64,000 nucleotides of DNA. Origin: an uncultured Saprospiraceae bacterium. GTDB lineage: Bacteria > Bacteroidota > Bacteroidia > Chitinophagales > Saprospiraceae. A program made the position numbers and the translations under genes. The notes under the pieces were generated by a model. That model searched no databases, had not been told where the DNA came from, and saw only the letters and a program-made list of their open reading frames with translations. Of this stretch, positions 50,701 to 60,400 are shown piece by piece (within the stretch, counting starts at the first letter, position 1; every line of letters begins with the position of its first letter). The stretch is taken from NCBI GenBank assembly GCA_937926205.1, contig CALEYL010000027.1, forward strand, positions 20,629 to 84,628, written 5' to 3'.

Positions 50701-53700
50701 GATCACTCCGGCGCTTCCGTAGATGTAGGAACTCGAACTTTCGTTTAAAATAATGCCATTGGAGCGCAGTTGGACATTGTTTCCGTTCAGGTTTACATTT
50801 CCGGAAATCATTTCAAAATTAATATTAATCTCTATTTCCCTGTTGAGGATAACTTCTGCACCAGCCGTTTTATTGATGTGTAAGTTGTTGAAACGCATCT
50901 GGTTGCCAGCCAACGATGTATTGGTAGTACCTTCCAGCCAATAATCGCCTGATGATGGTTCCAGCGTACCTAAGTTGGTAAAGTTTCCCCCTAAATGTAA
51001 TTCACCGCTTCCTTGAGAAGTTCCACCAAACTGGATGAGGAAATCTCCTGAAATTGTAACGGTGCCTCGGCCGATAAATGTACCACCGTTGCCCACGGTC
51101 AGATTTTTGGTTGTTAAAGAAGAGCCGTTCTGGTTACTTTCAATGATAAATGTCCCTGAGCTTAAGACAAAATTATTCTCGACCACTAAGTCAAAATTGA
51201 GTAAAGAATAGTTGACGGAGGGCTTGTTGATGGTCAGGTTGTAAAAAGCGTAAACATTGGGGAAACTATTGGTGCCGCTCCCGGTCAGGATGACCGTTGA
51301 AGTATGTGGAGTGAACGTGCCGTCATTGATAAAATCGCCGTTGATGGTATAGGTGCCGTCACCCTGTGCGATGCCGCCGTTTTTTATCCAGAAATTGCCG
51401 TTGCTCACGGTGAGGGTTCCGTAATTGCTTAGAATTGTTTCATTTTCCAGATAGAGAAATTTGACGCTTACTGTGGTGTTGGCCGGGATGTTGGGGTAAC
51501 GATTGGGAAGGACGACGACACCTTGTGTCGAAGTAGGAATTTGTGGGTACCAATTGCTGGCATTGTTCCAGGTTGTGTTGTCCAGGCAGCCTGTGAAAAA
51601 ACAATTTCCCGATATTCCATTGGCTGCATACACGGGAGTGTTCCCATGGAGTGCCGTGACGGTGCCCGCATCGTAAATAAAAAAGTTGTTGTTAAAGTCT
51701 ATTGTGCTGTTGGCGGCAGACTCTTGCAGGATAAGCCCGTTGTTGTAAAAATTGCTGGAGCCCGCAATGGCGCCCGAAAAGACACGGATAATTGCGGTAC
51801 AATTGATTTCATTGGTGAAAATGCCCGATTGCTGGAGGATGGCATATTCGCCGATCGACCCGTTTTCGCCAAAATTGATCGACCCGCTGTTGGAGAAAGA
51901 AGTTCCGGCATTTGTAATCCCATCATCGGTGATTCGGTCGATGCTGATCGTCCCGCTGGCGGAGTTGGTGAAAACACCGAGGTTTACAATACCTTTTCCT
52001 GAGCTTTGTGTTACAGAGCCGATCTCTATGTTCCCGTTATTGGTAAAAGAACCAAGCGCATTCTGGGTGAGCTTCCAGGAGCCTGCGAGGTCAAGGTATA
52101 TATTGCCGCCGCTCTGGTTGATGAAAGTGCTCTGGTTGACCAAACCATTGCCACCGGTGGCAGCGATGCCTCCAATTTTGATATCCCCGCTGTTGGTAAA
52201 GGAGCCTGAAACGGCATTGATACCCCGGCTGTTCGTCTGGTCAACGGCAATTGAACCAGAGCCATTCTGAATAAATGTACCTCCACTCAAAATTCCATTT
52301 TGAGTCGTATTTTGGATATTTATGGTACCTGAATTGGTGAAAATAGAGCCAGATTGATTATTTATTCCATTTTCAGTAGTATGTTGGATATTTATGGCGC
52401 CCGAAGTGGTAAAAGTGGCGCCTGTGCGGGTGTCGATTCCCTCTCCTCCCACCGAACCGCTGGCCGAACCGATGTTCATTTCTCCGCCATTGCCGACAGA
52501 GAAGTCGCCTATGTAGTTGGAGCCGTTGATGGAAAGATTGACCACCCCATCTGAAACAGTATTACCTATGGTGATGATGCCGGCGTTAAGATTGAAGTCT
52601 CCGGCATTTGCAATCCCGATATTTCCTACCGTTCCGGATGTACCGATTTTCACCATCGTAACCGGGGCTAACAGTCCGGCCCCCGACTCTTTGATGTTCA
52701 ATGTGCAGCCGAAACAGGAAATCCCGTTGCCTGAGACATTATCAATTTTGACAGTAGGGGTCATATCGTAATGGTAAACCGGGTCATTGTCAATGGTCAG
52801 TTGGTCTTCGACCTGGATGCCGTCACCATTGATGTTCCCGATGTTCATGTCGCCATATAATATGGCATGGGCAATTCCACCCGACCCTGCAATGTACATC
52901 GCTGTTGCGCCAGTATTATTGATGTTAATGGCGCCGTTGCTCTTCAGCTCGCCCCGTACCCGTATTCCAACCCCGGTAGCGTTGTTTATATTTAACGTCC
53001 CGACATTTAATATCTCCAGTTTTGCATTCTCCTTGATGTCCAGGGATCTGATACTGACAGTTGTGCTGATGATCGGATCGTTGGTGACATTCGGAATGGA
53101 GACTTTATCACCGCTTTGTGGTATTTGGGACGGCGACCAGTTGCCTGCATTGTTCCAGGCTTGATTGACGGCTCCGGTCCAGACAATTTCGTAATTGGAG
53201 AAGGTATAATTCACGTGTCCGTGTTCCGAGTTACCTTCCCCAAAATTACCATCCGTCTTGGTGCTGCTGATGGCATAGGTTGAATTGACATAACTTCCGC
53301 CACCGCCACCATTATCAAACTTGCCGCCGCCGCCGCCGCCGCTGTAGCCGCCACCGCCGCCAGCTGCACCGAAGGAGCTACCGCCGCCGCCGAATCCAAA
53401 GCCGCCGCTGCCGTTTGTACTGTTGGTAATAACTACACCGCCGCCACCTCCGTTATAATATCCCAATGACCCTCCATCTGAAGAGCCGCTGCCACCCCCG
53501 TCACCAAAGGCGCCGCCGCCGCCGCCCGATACATCAGTTTGTCCACCTACTCCCGAGCCGCCGCCATTACCATTAGTGCCGCCTGCTCCGTGGTTGGTGC
53601 CGGCGCCATCGCTGCCATTTTCGGAAGCACGCCCGCCTTGACCTCTCTGGCTATCGACGCATCCGCCGAATACATTGCCCTGGAAAGCGCCGCCGCCGCC

Positions 53701-54192
53701 GCCAGCTACCGCCAGGATGATCCAATCGGAGGAGCTTGTCGGGCGGTATAAAACAGCGGTGCCACCGCCACCGCCGCCGGCGATATAAGCACTGCCGCCA
53801 ACTGACCAATCATTGCCATGTTTGCCGACAATAAAGCGGATGGTCCCCCCGGGTTTTAATTCGTTGGCATAATTACCTATCGCAAACTGGGCAGTGGTAA
53901 TGGCGCCTTCCCCGCCTGCGCTTTTACAATCTGCTCCCGCTTTGGCAAAACCACCGTCACCACCTCTTAAAGTAAAAGTTATTCGGTTTTGAGTGGAGGC
54001 AGCAGGAATAGTATAATCCTGTACTTGTCCTGCGGCCAGTTCGTTGTATTGCCCGGTGCAACAGTTGTCTGCATTAATCGTATGGGTCGCTCCATTGTCG
54101 TTCAAATTCTGGGCTGAGACATCAGCCATTGGAGCGATCAGCAGGAAGAGAAAAGAGAAGATTCCCGTTAGAGAGGTAGGTGAGGTTTTCAT
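47800..54192 (-). CDS. Giant T9SS-secreted protein with Gly-rich, beta-repeat and MopE-like domains (about 2130 aa)
   Basis: The product has a signal peptide from the ATG at 54192 (LTGIFSFLFLLIAPMADVSAQ), a Gly-rich domain (residues about 65-330, many GGGG runs), and a long region of repeated short beta strands of parallel-beta-helix style (about 350-1165). MopE-like DxDxDG Ca/metal-binding repeats follow (about 1300-1745, for example CNGADDDCNALVDDGL), including two near-identical 67-aa units. Then come an HYR-like domain, a jelly-roll-like domain with WAGVVMRESND, and a type IX sorting tail (DVFPNPTGGELNVNL). It is exported and likely a surface adhesin or structural layer. An upstream ATG at 54279 would add 29 unrelated residues. 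Confidence 0.85.
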   Translation of the reverse strand: MKTSPTSLTGIFSFLFLLIAPMADVSAQNLNDNGATHTINADNCCTGQYNELAAGQVQDYTIPAASTQNRITFTLRGGDGGFAKAGADCKSAGGEGAITTAQFAIGNYANELKPGGTIRFIVGKHGNDWSVGGSAYIAGGGGGGTAVLYRPTSSSDWIILAVAGGGGGAFQGNVFGGCVDSQRGQGGRASENGSDGAGTNHGAGGTNGNGGGSGVGGQTDVSGGGGGAFGDGGGSGSSDGGSLGYYNGGGGGVVITNSTNGSGGFGFGGGGSSFGAAGGGGGYSGGGGGGKFDNGGGGGSYVNSTYAISSTKTDGNFGEGNSEHGHVNYTFSNYEIVWTGAVNQAWNNAGNWSPSQIPQSGDKVSIPNVTNDPIISTTVSIRSLDIKENAKLEILNVGTLNINNATGVGIRVRGELKSNGAININNTGATAMYIAGSGGIAHAILYGDMNIGNINGDGIQVEDQLTIDNDPVYHYDMTPTVKIDNVSGNGISCFGCTLNIKESGAGLLAPVTMVKIGTSGTVGNIGIANAGDFNLNAGIITIGNTVSDGVVNLSINGSNYIGDFSVGNGGEMNIGSASGSVGGEGIDTRTGATFTTSGAINIQHTTENGINNQSGSIFTNSGTINIQNTTQNGILSGGTFIQNGSGSIAVDQTNSRGINAVSGSFTNSGDIKIGGIAATGGNGLVNQSTFINQSGGNIYLDLAGSWKLTQNALGSFTNNGNIEIGSVTQSSGKGIVNLGVFTNSASGTISIDRITDDGITNAGTSFSNSGSINFGENGSIGEYAILQQSGIFTNEINCTAIIRVFSGAIAGSSNFYNNGLILQESAANSTIDFNNNFFIYDAGTVTALHGNTPVYAANGISGNCFFTGCLDNTTWNNASNWYPQIPTSTQGVVVLPNRYPNIPANTTVSVKFLYLENETILSNYGTLTVSNGNFWIKNGGIAQGDGTYTINGDFINDGTFTPHTSTVILTGSGTNSFPNVYAFYNLTINKPSVNYSLLNFDLVVENNFVLSSGTFIIESNQNGSSLTTKNLTVGNGGTFIGRGTVTISGDFLIQFGGTSQGSGELHLGGNFTNLGTLEPSSGDYWLEGTTNTSLAGNQMRFNNLHINKTAGAEVILNREIEININFEMISGNVNLNGNNVQLRSNGIILNESSSSYIYGSAGVIKKTVSLNNPNNVNPGNIGVQITSNKNLGNTTIQRGHVAQNINGLTGIIRYYDVSPTTNTALNATVRFNYLDHELNANEELVLFPYRFDGTNWVKFSVNARDASANWVQTTNVASFSKWTLASCSLYFYADSDGDGYGDPSVSIQDCSAPNGYVADNTDCDDDDANAFPGQIWYRDLDNDGYYDGLAEEGCTRPTGYKLAGELVNTTDIDCDDNDASIHPGITETCNGMDDNCDGNTDEGFDLDEDGFTTCSGDCNDNDPNVNPNATEVCNGTDDNCDNQTDEGVQTTFYADTDGDGYGDPAVSTIGCTAPTGYVADNTDCDDSDDDEFPGQAWYLDGDNDGYRGWAILTGCERPTGYKTADELINTTDVDCNDGDPAVFMNQTWFQDVDNDGYHSGTFLIACNRPTGFKMASELVNTTDTDCNDGDANINPSATEVCNGADDDCNALVDDGLTFNDWYFDNDGDGYGAGSPTNACQSPGEDYVLQNGDCNDGDANINPSATEVCNGADDDCNALVDDGLPFNDWYFDNDGDGYGAGSPTNACQSPGEDYVLQNGDCNDSDSNINPSATEICDGIDNDCDDLMDAADPNYVDNTLPTITCASQATLNFNGEASFQIDGGNSPLDLQIVATDNCGIANTLISPGTISALQVGQSVPVTITVTDGKDNPASCTTIVNVTGLPAGWMATSDGTGCADGNDMAYNAATGVWTATSTDCYYASPFTTDETAFAQRTLCGNGSITALVTGISGNASGWAGVVMRESNDAGAKKAQLMTNLGQFNRREFRTETNGQSFPQQYLSQNRYWLRIVRTGNQFALYVSPNGAAWYIMGAQSIVMDNCIQMGLVLTNNSDNSTVTANFSNVSYTESNTQLASPDTPSTPQATLRQVEFDVFPNPTGGELNVNLAQYQGSSVRIEVYSVEGKLLQFREIDEVQTALESLNLSMYSSGMYLIKVKSREFPDVTKRVVLQRK
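48999..49410. repeat. 201-bp tandem repeat units in the first giant gene
   Basis: Anchored on the shared sequence starting TTGCAGATGGGTTGATGTTG, copies begin near 48999, 49200 and 49401, a period of 201 bp (67 aa) with few differences. Each unit encodes a DxDxDG-rich MopE-like module with a CNGADDDCNALVDDG core. Confidence 0.75.
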
Positions 54193-54269
54193 GATGCTTT
54201 GCGTGAATGAAATGAATGTTTTTTTCGATACACCAAAGATGGGGCTAAGCCTGTCGTGGCACTGGCAGG

Positions 54270-54298
54270 CATGTTTCAAATGTTAGCAAGCATGTTTC
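54270..54298 (-). promoter_or_regulatory. Upstream element shared with the second giant gene
   Basis: This 29-bp segment matches 62343-62371 at 27 of 29 positions. On the coding strand it contains two GAAACAT half-sites 21 bp apart, two helix turns. It is about 80 bases upstream of the giant-gene start and is a likely operator for a shared regulator. The nearby CATCTTTG is a plausible -7 box. Confidence 0.6.
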
Positions 54299-54426
54299 GC
54301 GGCAGAAAAAAACATGGTTCTGTCGAGCATCTGACCGTGGTTTTCCATAAACAGGATTTCCCGGGCCCCTTTTCAAGCCCCAATCTCCTTTTTTGTGGAT
54401 AACTCAATCCGAAGATCAAGGCTCTG

Positions 54427-54458
54427 AAAAAAAAATGGCAGCCGGAAACCCGACTGCC
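54427..54458 (-). terminator. Intrinsic terminator of the second giant gene
   Basis: On the minus strand a 9-bp stem (GGCAGTCGG and CCGGCTGCC, with one wobble pair) and short loop is followed by a run of nine T. It lies 31 bases after the stop at 54489 and is similar in stem sequence to the terminator of the first giant gene. Confidence 0.8.
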
Positions 54459-54488
54459 GTTCAGTTAAAATGCAAAATCGTTTTTTGT

Positions 54489-57400
54489 TTACGGCCTCAG
54501 GCCTGAAGTTTTAGTCAGTACGATGCGTTTGGTCACTGTGTTTTGTCCCACGTCTACCCGAACGGTGTAGACGCCATCTGCTAAGGTGGACAAATCGATA
54601 TTTTCAGTCGCTTCGGTCATCGTTGCTGTTCGTTTGCTGAACACCTGTTCCCCCAGGGCATTGTAAACATAAATGTTCACCTGCTGCCCGGAAAATTCCT
54701 CAAAACGCAGGCTTAACCGACCTTCTGTTGGGTTGGGAAAGACGTCCACATCCCAGGCCGGATGCAGGCCATTGTTTGATGAAACCGGCAGGACTCCGGC
54801 GACACTTAGCGTCTGATCTGGCTTCGTAAAGGTAACGTTGTCAAAGGTTGCGGTCGTGATTACATTGGTGTTGATGCTTTCTGAAAACAATCCGGCATAA
54901 ATGCAACCATTCATGTTGATGGTGGCAGAGAAGGCATAACTCCAGTTGATGCCGTCAATAGCGGTGTATCCGATGAAGTTGTTGCCATTTCGTACGAGCC
55001 GCAACCAGGTATGCTGCGGGCGGAAGTAGTTTAGGCTGTTTACGGCGCCATTGGTGGTCATTCTGATTTCCCGGCGGATGTTGTTGTTGCCCTGCATTTT
55101 GAGGGCCACTTTCCTGGAGCCTGGACTGAGGGATTCGCGCAGCATGATGCCCGCCCATCCGCCGCCGGATACATTTTGCACCCGTGCTACGATTTCGCCG
55201 TTTCCGCAAAGTTCCTGATAGACTGCATAGAGTTTATCGCTGCTGGAAGTTGAAAATCCTGAGGCATTGATGGTAAATACATCATCGGACTCCTGAAAAC
55301 AAGGCGGATAAGAGGCGCTGCCGTTGGAGCCGCCAATGTCTGCAGTATGCCAGTTGGCAAGCTCTGAGTTGGTCACATCGTCGATGGCGTCGTTGCAGTC
55401 GTTGTCTTTGTTGTCGCAAATTTCTTCAGCGCCTGGATACATTTCATTGTCATTGTCATTGCAGTCGATGTCGGTGGTGTTGATGAGTTCATCCGCTGTT
55501 TTATAGCCATCCGGACGCTCACAGGCAATCAGGGTTGCCATGCCGGAGTAACCGTCGTTATCGCCATCAACGTACCAGGTCTGTCCGGGGAATTCGGCTG
55601 CGTCGCTGTCATCGCAATCTGTGTTGTCAGCCAGATAGCCATCCGGCGCGGAGCAGGCCATGACGAAAACCGCCGGATCGCCGTAACCGTCGCCATCGCT
55701 GTCGGCGTAGAAGGTGCTTTGCACGCCTTCGTCCGTCTGGCCGTCGCAGTTGTCGTCGATGCCGTTGCAGGTCTCTGAGGCAGCAGGGTTCACCATTGCA
55801 TTGTTGTCGTTACAGTCAATTTCGGTGGTGCTGACCAGTTCACTGGCAAGCTTGTAACCCGTGGGGCGGTTGCAGGAAACAACAGAGAATTCCCCGGCAT
55901 ACCCGTCATCGTCCAGGTCGGGAGACCAGATTTGGCTCGTATACACTTCGGGATCATTGTCGTTGCAATCAATGGTAGTGGTGTTGATGAGTTCACCAGC
56001 AAGCTTGTACCCTGTGGGACGTTCGCAATCGAAGAGGGCTACTCCGCCCTGGTAACCGTCATTGTCTAAGTCAATGTACCAGAACTGGCCAGGGAACTCA
56101 TTGCCATCGGTATCATCACAATCCGTATTGTTAGCTACATAACCCGCCGGAGCAGTACAGGCCAAAATCGTATTAGCCGGATCGCCAAAGCCATCACCGT
56201 CGGTATCGGCATAAAATGTAGTTTGTACCCCCTCGTCTATCTGGTTATCGCAATTGTCGTCGATGCCGTTGCAGACCTCTGAGGCAGCAGGGTTCACCAA
56301 TGCATTGTTGTCGTTACAGTCAATTTCGGTGGTGCTGACCAGTTCACTAGCAAGCTTGTAGCCCGTGGGGCGGTTGCAGGAAACAACAGAGAATTCCCCT
56401 GCATAGCCGTCATCGTCCAGGTCGGGAGACCAGATTTGGCTCGTATACACTTCGGGATCATTGTCGTTGCAATCAATGGTAGTGGTGTTGATGAGTTCAC
56501 CAGCAAGCTTGTACCCTGTGGGACGTTCGCAATCGAAGAGGGCTACTCCGCCCTGGTAACCGTCATTGTCTAAGTCAATGTACCAGAACTGGCCAGGGAA
56601 CTCATTGCCATCAGTATCATCACAGTCGGTATTATCAGCTACATAACCCGTTGGAACAGTACAAGCCAAGGTTGAATTGGCTGGGTCACCAAAGCCATCA
56701 CCGTCGGTATCGGCATAGAAAGTGCTTTGTACCCCCTCGTCTATCTGGTTATCGCAATTGTCGTCGATGCCATTGCAGACCTCAGTAGTGCCTGGGTTCA
56801 CCAATGCATTGTTGTCATTACAGTCAATTTCCGTGGTATTGATCAGTTCACCGGCAAGCTTGTATCCGGTGGGGCGGTTGCAAGAGGCAACAAAAAATTC
56901 CCCGGCATAGCCGTCATCGTCCAGGTCAGGATACCAGGTTTGGTATGCATACACTTCTGGATTGTTGTCGTTGCAATCAATGGTAGTAGTGTTGATGAGT
57001 TCACCAGCAAGCTTGTACCCTGTGGGACGTTCGCAATCGAAGAGGGCTGCCCCGCCCTGGTAACCGTCATTGTCTAAGTCAATGTACCAGACCTGGTCAG
57101 GATACTCATTGCCATCGGTATCATCACAATCCGTATTGTCTGTCACATAACCCGTTGGAGCAGTGCAAGCCAAGGTTGAATTGGCTGGGTCACCAAAGCC
57201 ATCGCCGTCGGTATCGGCATAGAAAGTGCTTTGCACCCCTTCGTCTATCTGGTTATCGCAATTGTCGTCGATGCCGTTGCAGACTTCTGTGGCTCCTGGG
57301 TTCACCAATGCATTGTCGTCATTACAGTCAATTTCCGTCGTGTTGATCAGTTCAGTGGCCAACCTGTACCCTGCCGGGCGTTCGCAGGCCGTCTGGGTAG

Positions 57401-60400
57401 TACCAGTGGTATAGCCGTCGCTGTCGGCATCTTCGTACCAGGTTTGGCCAGGGAATTCATCGCCATCGGCGTCATTACAGTCGGTGTTGTCCACGACATA
57501 TCCTGTTCCGCATGTTTCACAGAACAATTGACTGACCGCAGGGTCGCCATAGCTGTCGCCGTCGCTGTCGAGGTAGCAGGTGACCAAATTTCCGTTATTG
57601 ACCACAGGCCATTCCACTACGTTGTTACAACCGCCTGCAGGGTCTTCAATTTTTACATAAAAAGTATAATTGGAAAGTGTGAAGGGTTCAGTTGGCGTGA
57701 AGGTATTGGTGGTCACATCATACGTACCAGCGGACTGGGTAGCCGCAGCATCGGTGAAAATGCCGAGGAAATTGAAGTCCACCGTGGCGCCGAGGCCAAA
57801 GGCAGGGCTGACGGAGGAACAATCCGTGGTGGTAGTTGCTGCGACGATGATTTCATTGTTATTGACAGTGAAATTGCCGCCATTGAGGTTGTTAATGATG
57901 CCGTTGTTGGTTTGGATGCGGCTGTTCCCGGTGGCACTTTCAATGATGGTACCGCTATTTGAAATTTTTGGATAGCTTGAATTTGAGTAGGTGATGGGCT
58001 TGGAAATTTTTATCAGGCTACAGGTACCATTGGTCAAATTGGCCGAAAACTCTTCCCCCGTATTGATGCGAATGGCTTCCCCACCGATATTCCCGATTTC
58101 ACCGATGTATACCTGACCACCATTTTGGTTTACAAACCTTGCATTAATTCCAAATGTGTTAGCAGAAATCCCTTGTTGAGAGGTGTTATCAATGCGGACG
58201 ATGGCATTATCGTTTGTCATTGAACCAGAATTCAGGCTTATTCCTGCTCCTTGTATATTGCCATCATATTGGCCAATCAACACTTGTCCATTGCTTTGAT
58301 TTATCAAATTACAAGCTTCACCAACCCGGATGGCGCCCTGGGCGGTATTGTCAATCACGATGACTCCATTGTTGCTGTTTTCCAACCTCGCATTATAATC
58401 CATCTGGATTCCATAATTGGTGGCATTCATGATATTGATAGTACCGCCATTATTGGTCAGCCTACAGCGTTCCGGTCCAAAGTAGATGCCATTTCCTCCG
58501 ATTGCGGTGGCCCCTATATTGATGGTTCCATAGTTCGTCAAGGTGGCGTCGTCATCACTCAAATCAATACCATTATTAACAGCATTATCAATACTCAGGC
58601 TACCACCACTTTCGATGGTGAGGCTGCCGTCTCTGCCTACATTGACCGATTGGGCAACGGCTGCCGTAGTGGCTGAAATGACGGGGTCATTCGTTACATC
58701 TGGGATGACAACATTGTCGTTTGCCGTTGGCACACAGTTGGGCGACCAGTTGCAGGCCTCGTCCCAGTCGTTACTGATGTGCCCCGTCCAGGTGCGGGTA
58801 GTGGTAGAGCAATCGGGGTTGGGGTTGACATTGGCGTCGGTGTCGTTGCAGTCCGTATTATCCGCCACATACCCACCTGGAACCTCGCAGAAAGAACCGG
58901 AAACTGAAGGATCCCCATACCCGTCACCGTCTGAGTCTGCATAATAAGTAAGTAGGTTACAGCCGATCGCGAGGGTCCATTTTGAAAAGGCGTTCACGTT
59001 TTCGGTCTCCACCCAGTTGGCCGTTGCATTTTTGGCACTGGCAGCATAATAGCTCCAATCTGAGCCATTGAAACGGAAGGGGGTCATGTCAGCCTCCACA
59101 ATGCCGTTGAGTTCATGGTCGAGATAGCTGAAGCGCACCGTGGCATCCAGCCCGGAGTTGTTGGTAGGGGAAATGTCGTAGTAGCGGAGAATGCTCATTT
59201 CTCCGTTAACATTCTGGGCCACGTGCCCCCGCTGGATGGTGGTCGAACCGAGGTTGGCGGAGGAAGTGATACTGGCTCCGATGTTGCCGGGATTGACCCC
59301 CGTGGGTGCATTGAGGTTAACGGTTTTCTTCACTACGCCCCCGGAGGTACTGTAGATGTAGCTATCTGCGCCTTCTCCGATGATGGTTCCGTTGTCGGTC
59401 AGTTGGATGTCTGCTCCATTTAAGTCTAAATTGCCACTAAGCATTTTCAGTTCATTGGAGACGCTGATATCAGCATCCAGATAGACGTACTCAGAAGTTT
59501 TGTCGATGGTAAGCTTGTAAAAACTGACCGGATCGGGGAAGATACGCTGGGTTGGCATCCCGTTGAACGTCACGGTAGAAGTTCCGGGTGTGAATGTTCC
59601 GCCATCTACAACAAAGTTTCCGCCTATGTTATAAAGTCCATTCCCCGCTGCCGTTGCTCCCGACTCGATGATGAAGTCTGCGTCGGTCACGGTGAGGCTG
59701 CCGGCGTTCAACAGATCGCTCCCCGCGGTCAGGATGAGCTGTGGGCAGGTAATGGCGCCGTTAAGGACACCGTAGATGGCTAAATCGCCGGAATTGATGT
59801 ACAGGTTGTTGGTCACGGTTACATCCGCCAAGATTTGAACTTCCTTATCGGAGGGTTTATCGATGACCAGGTCGTAGAATGTGATCGGGTCGAAGCCAAT
59901 TCCCCTGTAATTTATTGTCCCCGTCATAGTGACCGTGGAGTGGTCCGGAATGAAAGTGCCGCCATTGACCATGAAGTTTCCACTGAGGCCATATTGTCCG
60001 TTGCCTTCCACCGTTGCGCCCAGGTCAATAATAAGGTCTCCGCCAGTAGCCAGGCTGCCGTCATTGAACAGGTGGCCCCCGTTTTTCACGTTTACAGACT
60101 TCGCCAGTGCAGTGCTGTTAATGTGCGGGTCGTCGCCTACTGGATAAATGACCACATCGTCTGAGGCCGTTGGCGTGCCGCTGGGGGTCCAGTTGAAAGG
60201 GGCTTCCCAGGCGATACCATCGCAGCCCGTCCAGATCTTTTTGCCGGAGAAACCACCTGAAACAGAAACAGGTGTATTGCCGTTATCAGCCGTAAAGCTG
60301 CCCGCACTGTAAAGGATGACGCCGTTGTTGGTCTCGATATTGCTGCTGCCCGCAGACTCCTGAACAATAACTCCGCTATTGGTAAAGCTGTTTGCTAAAT

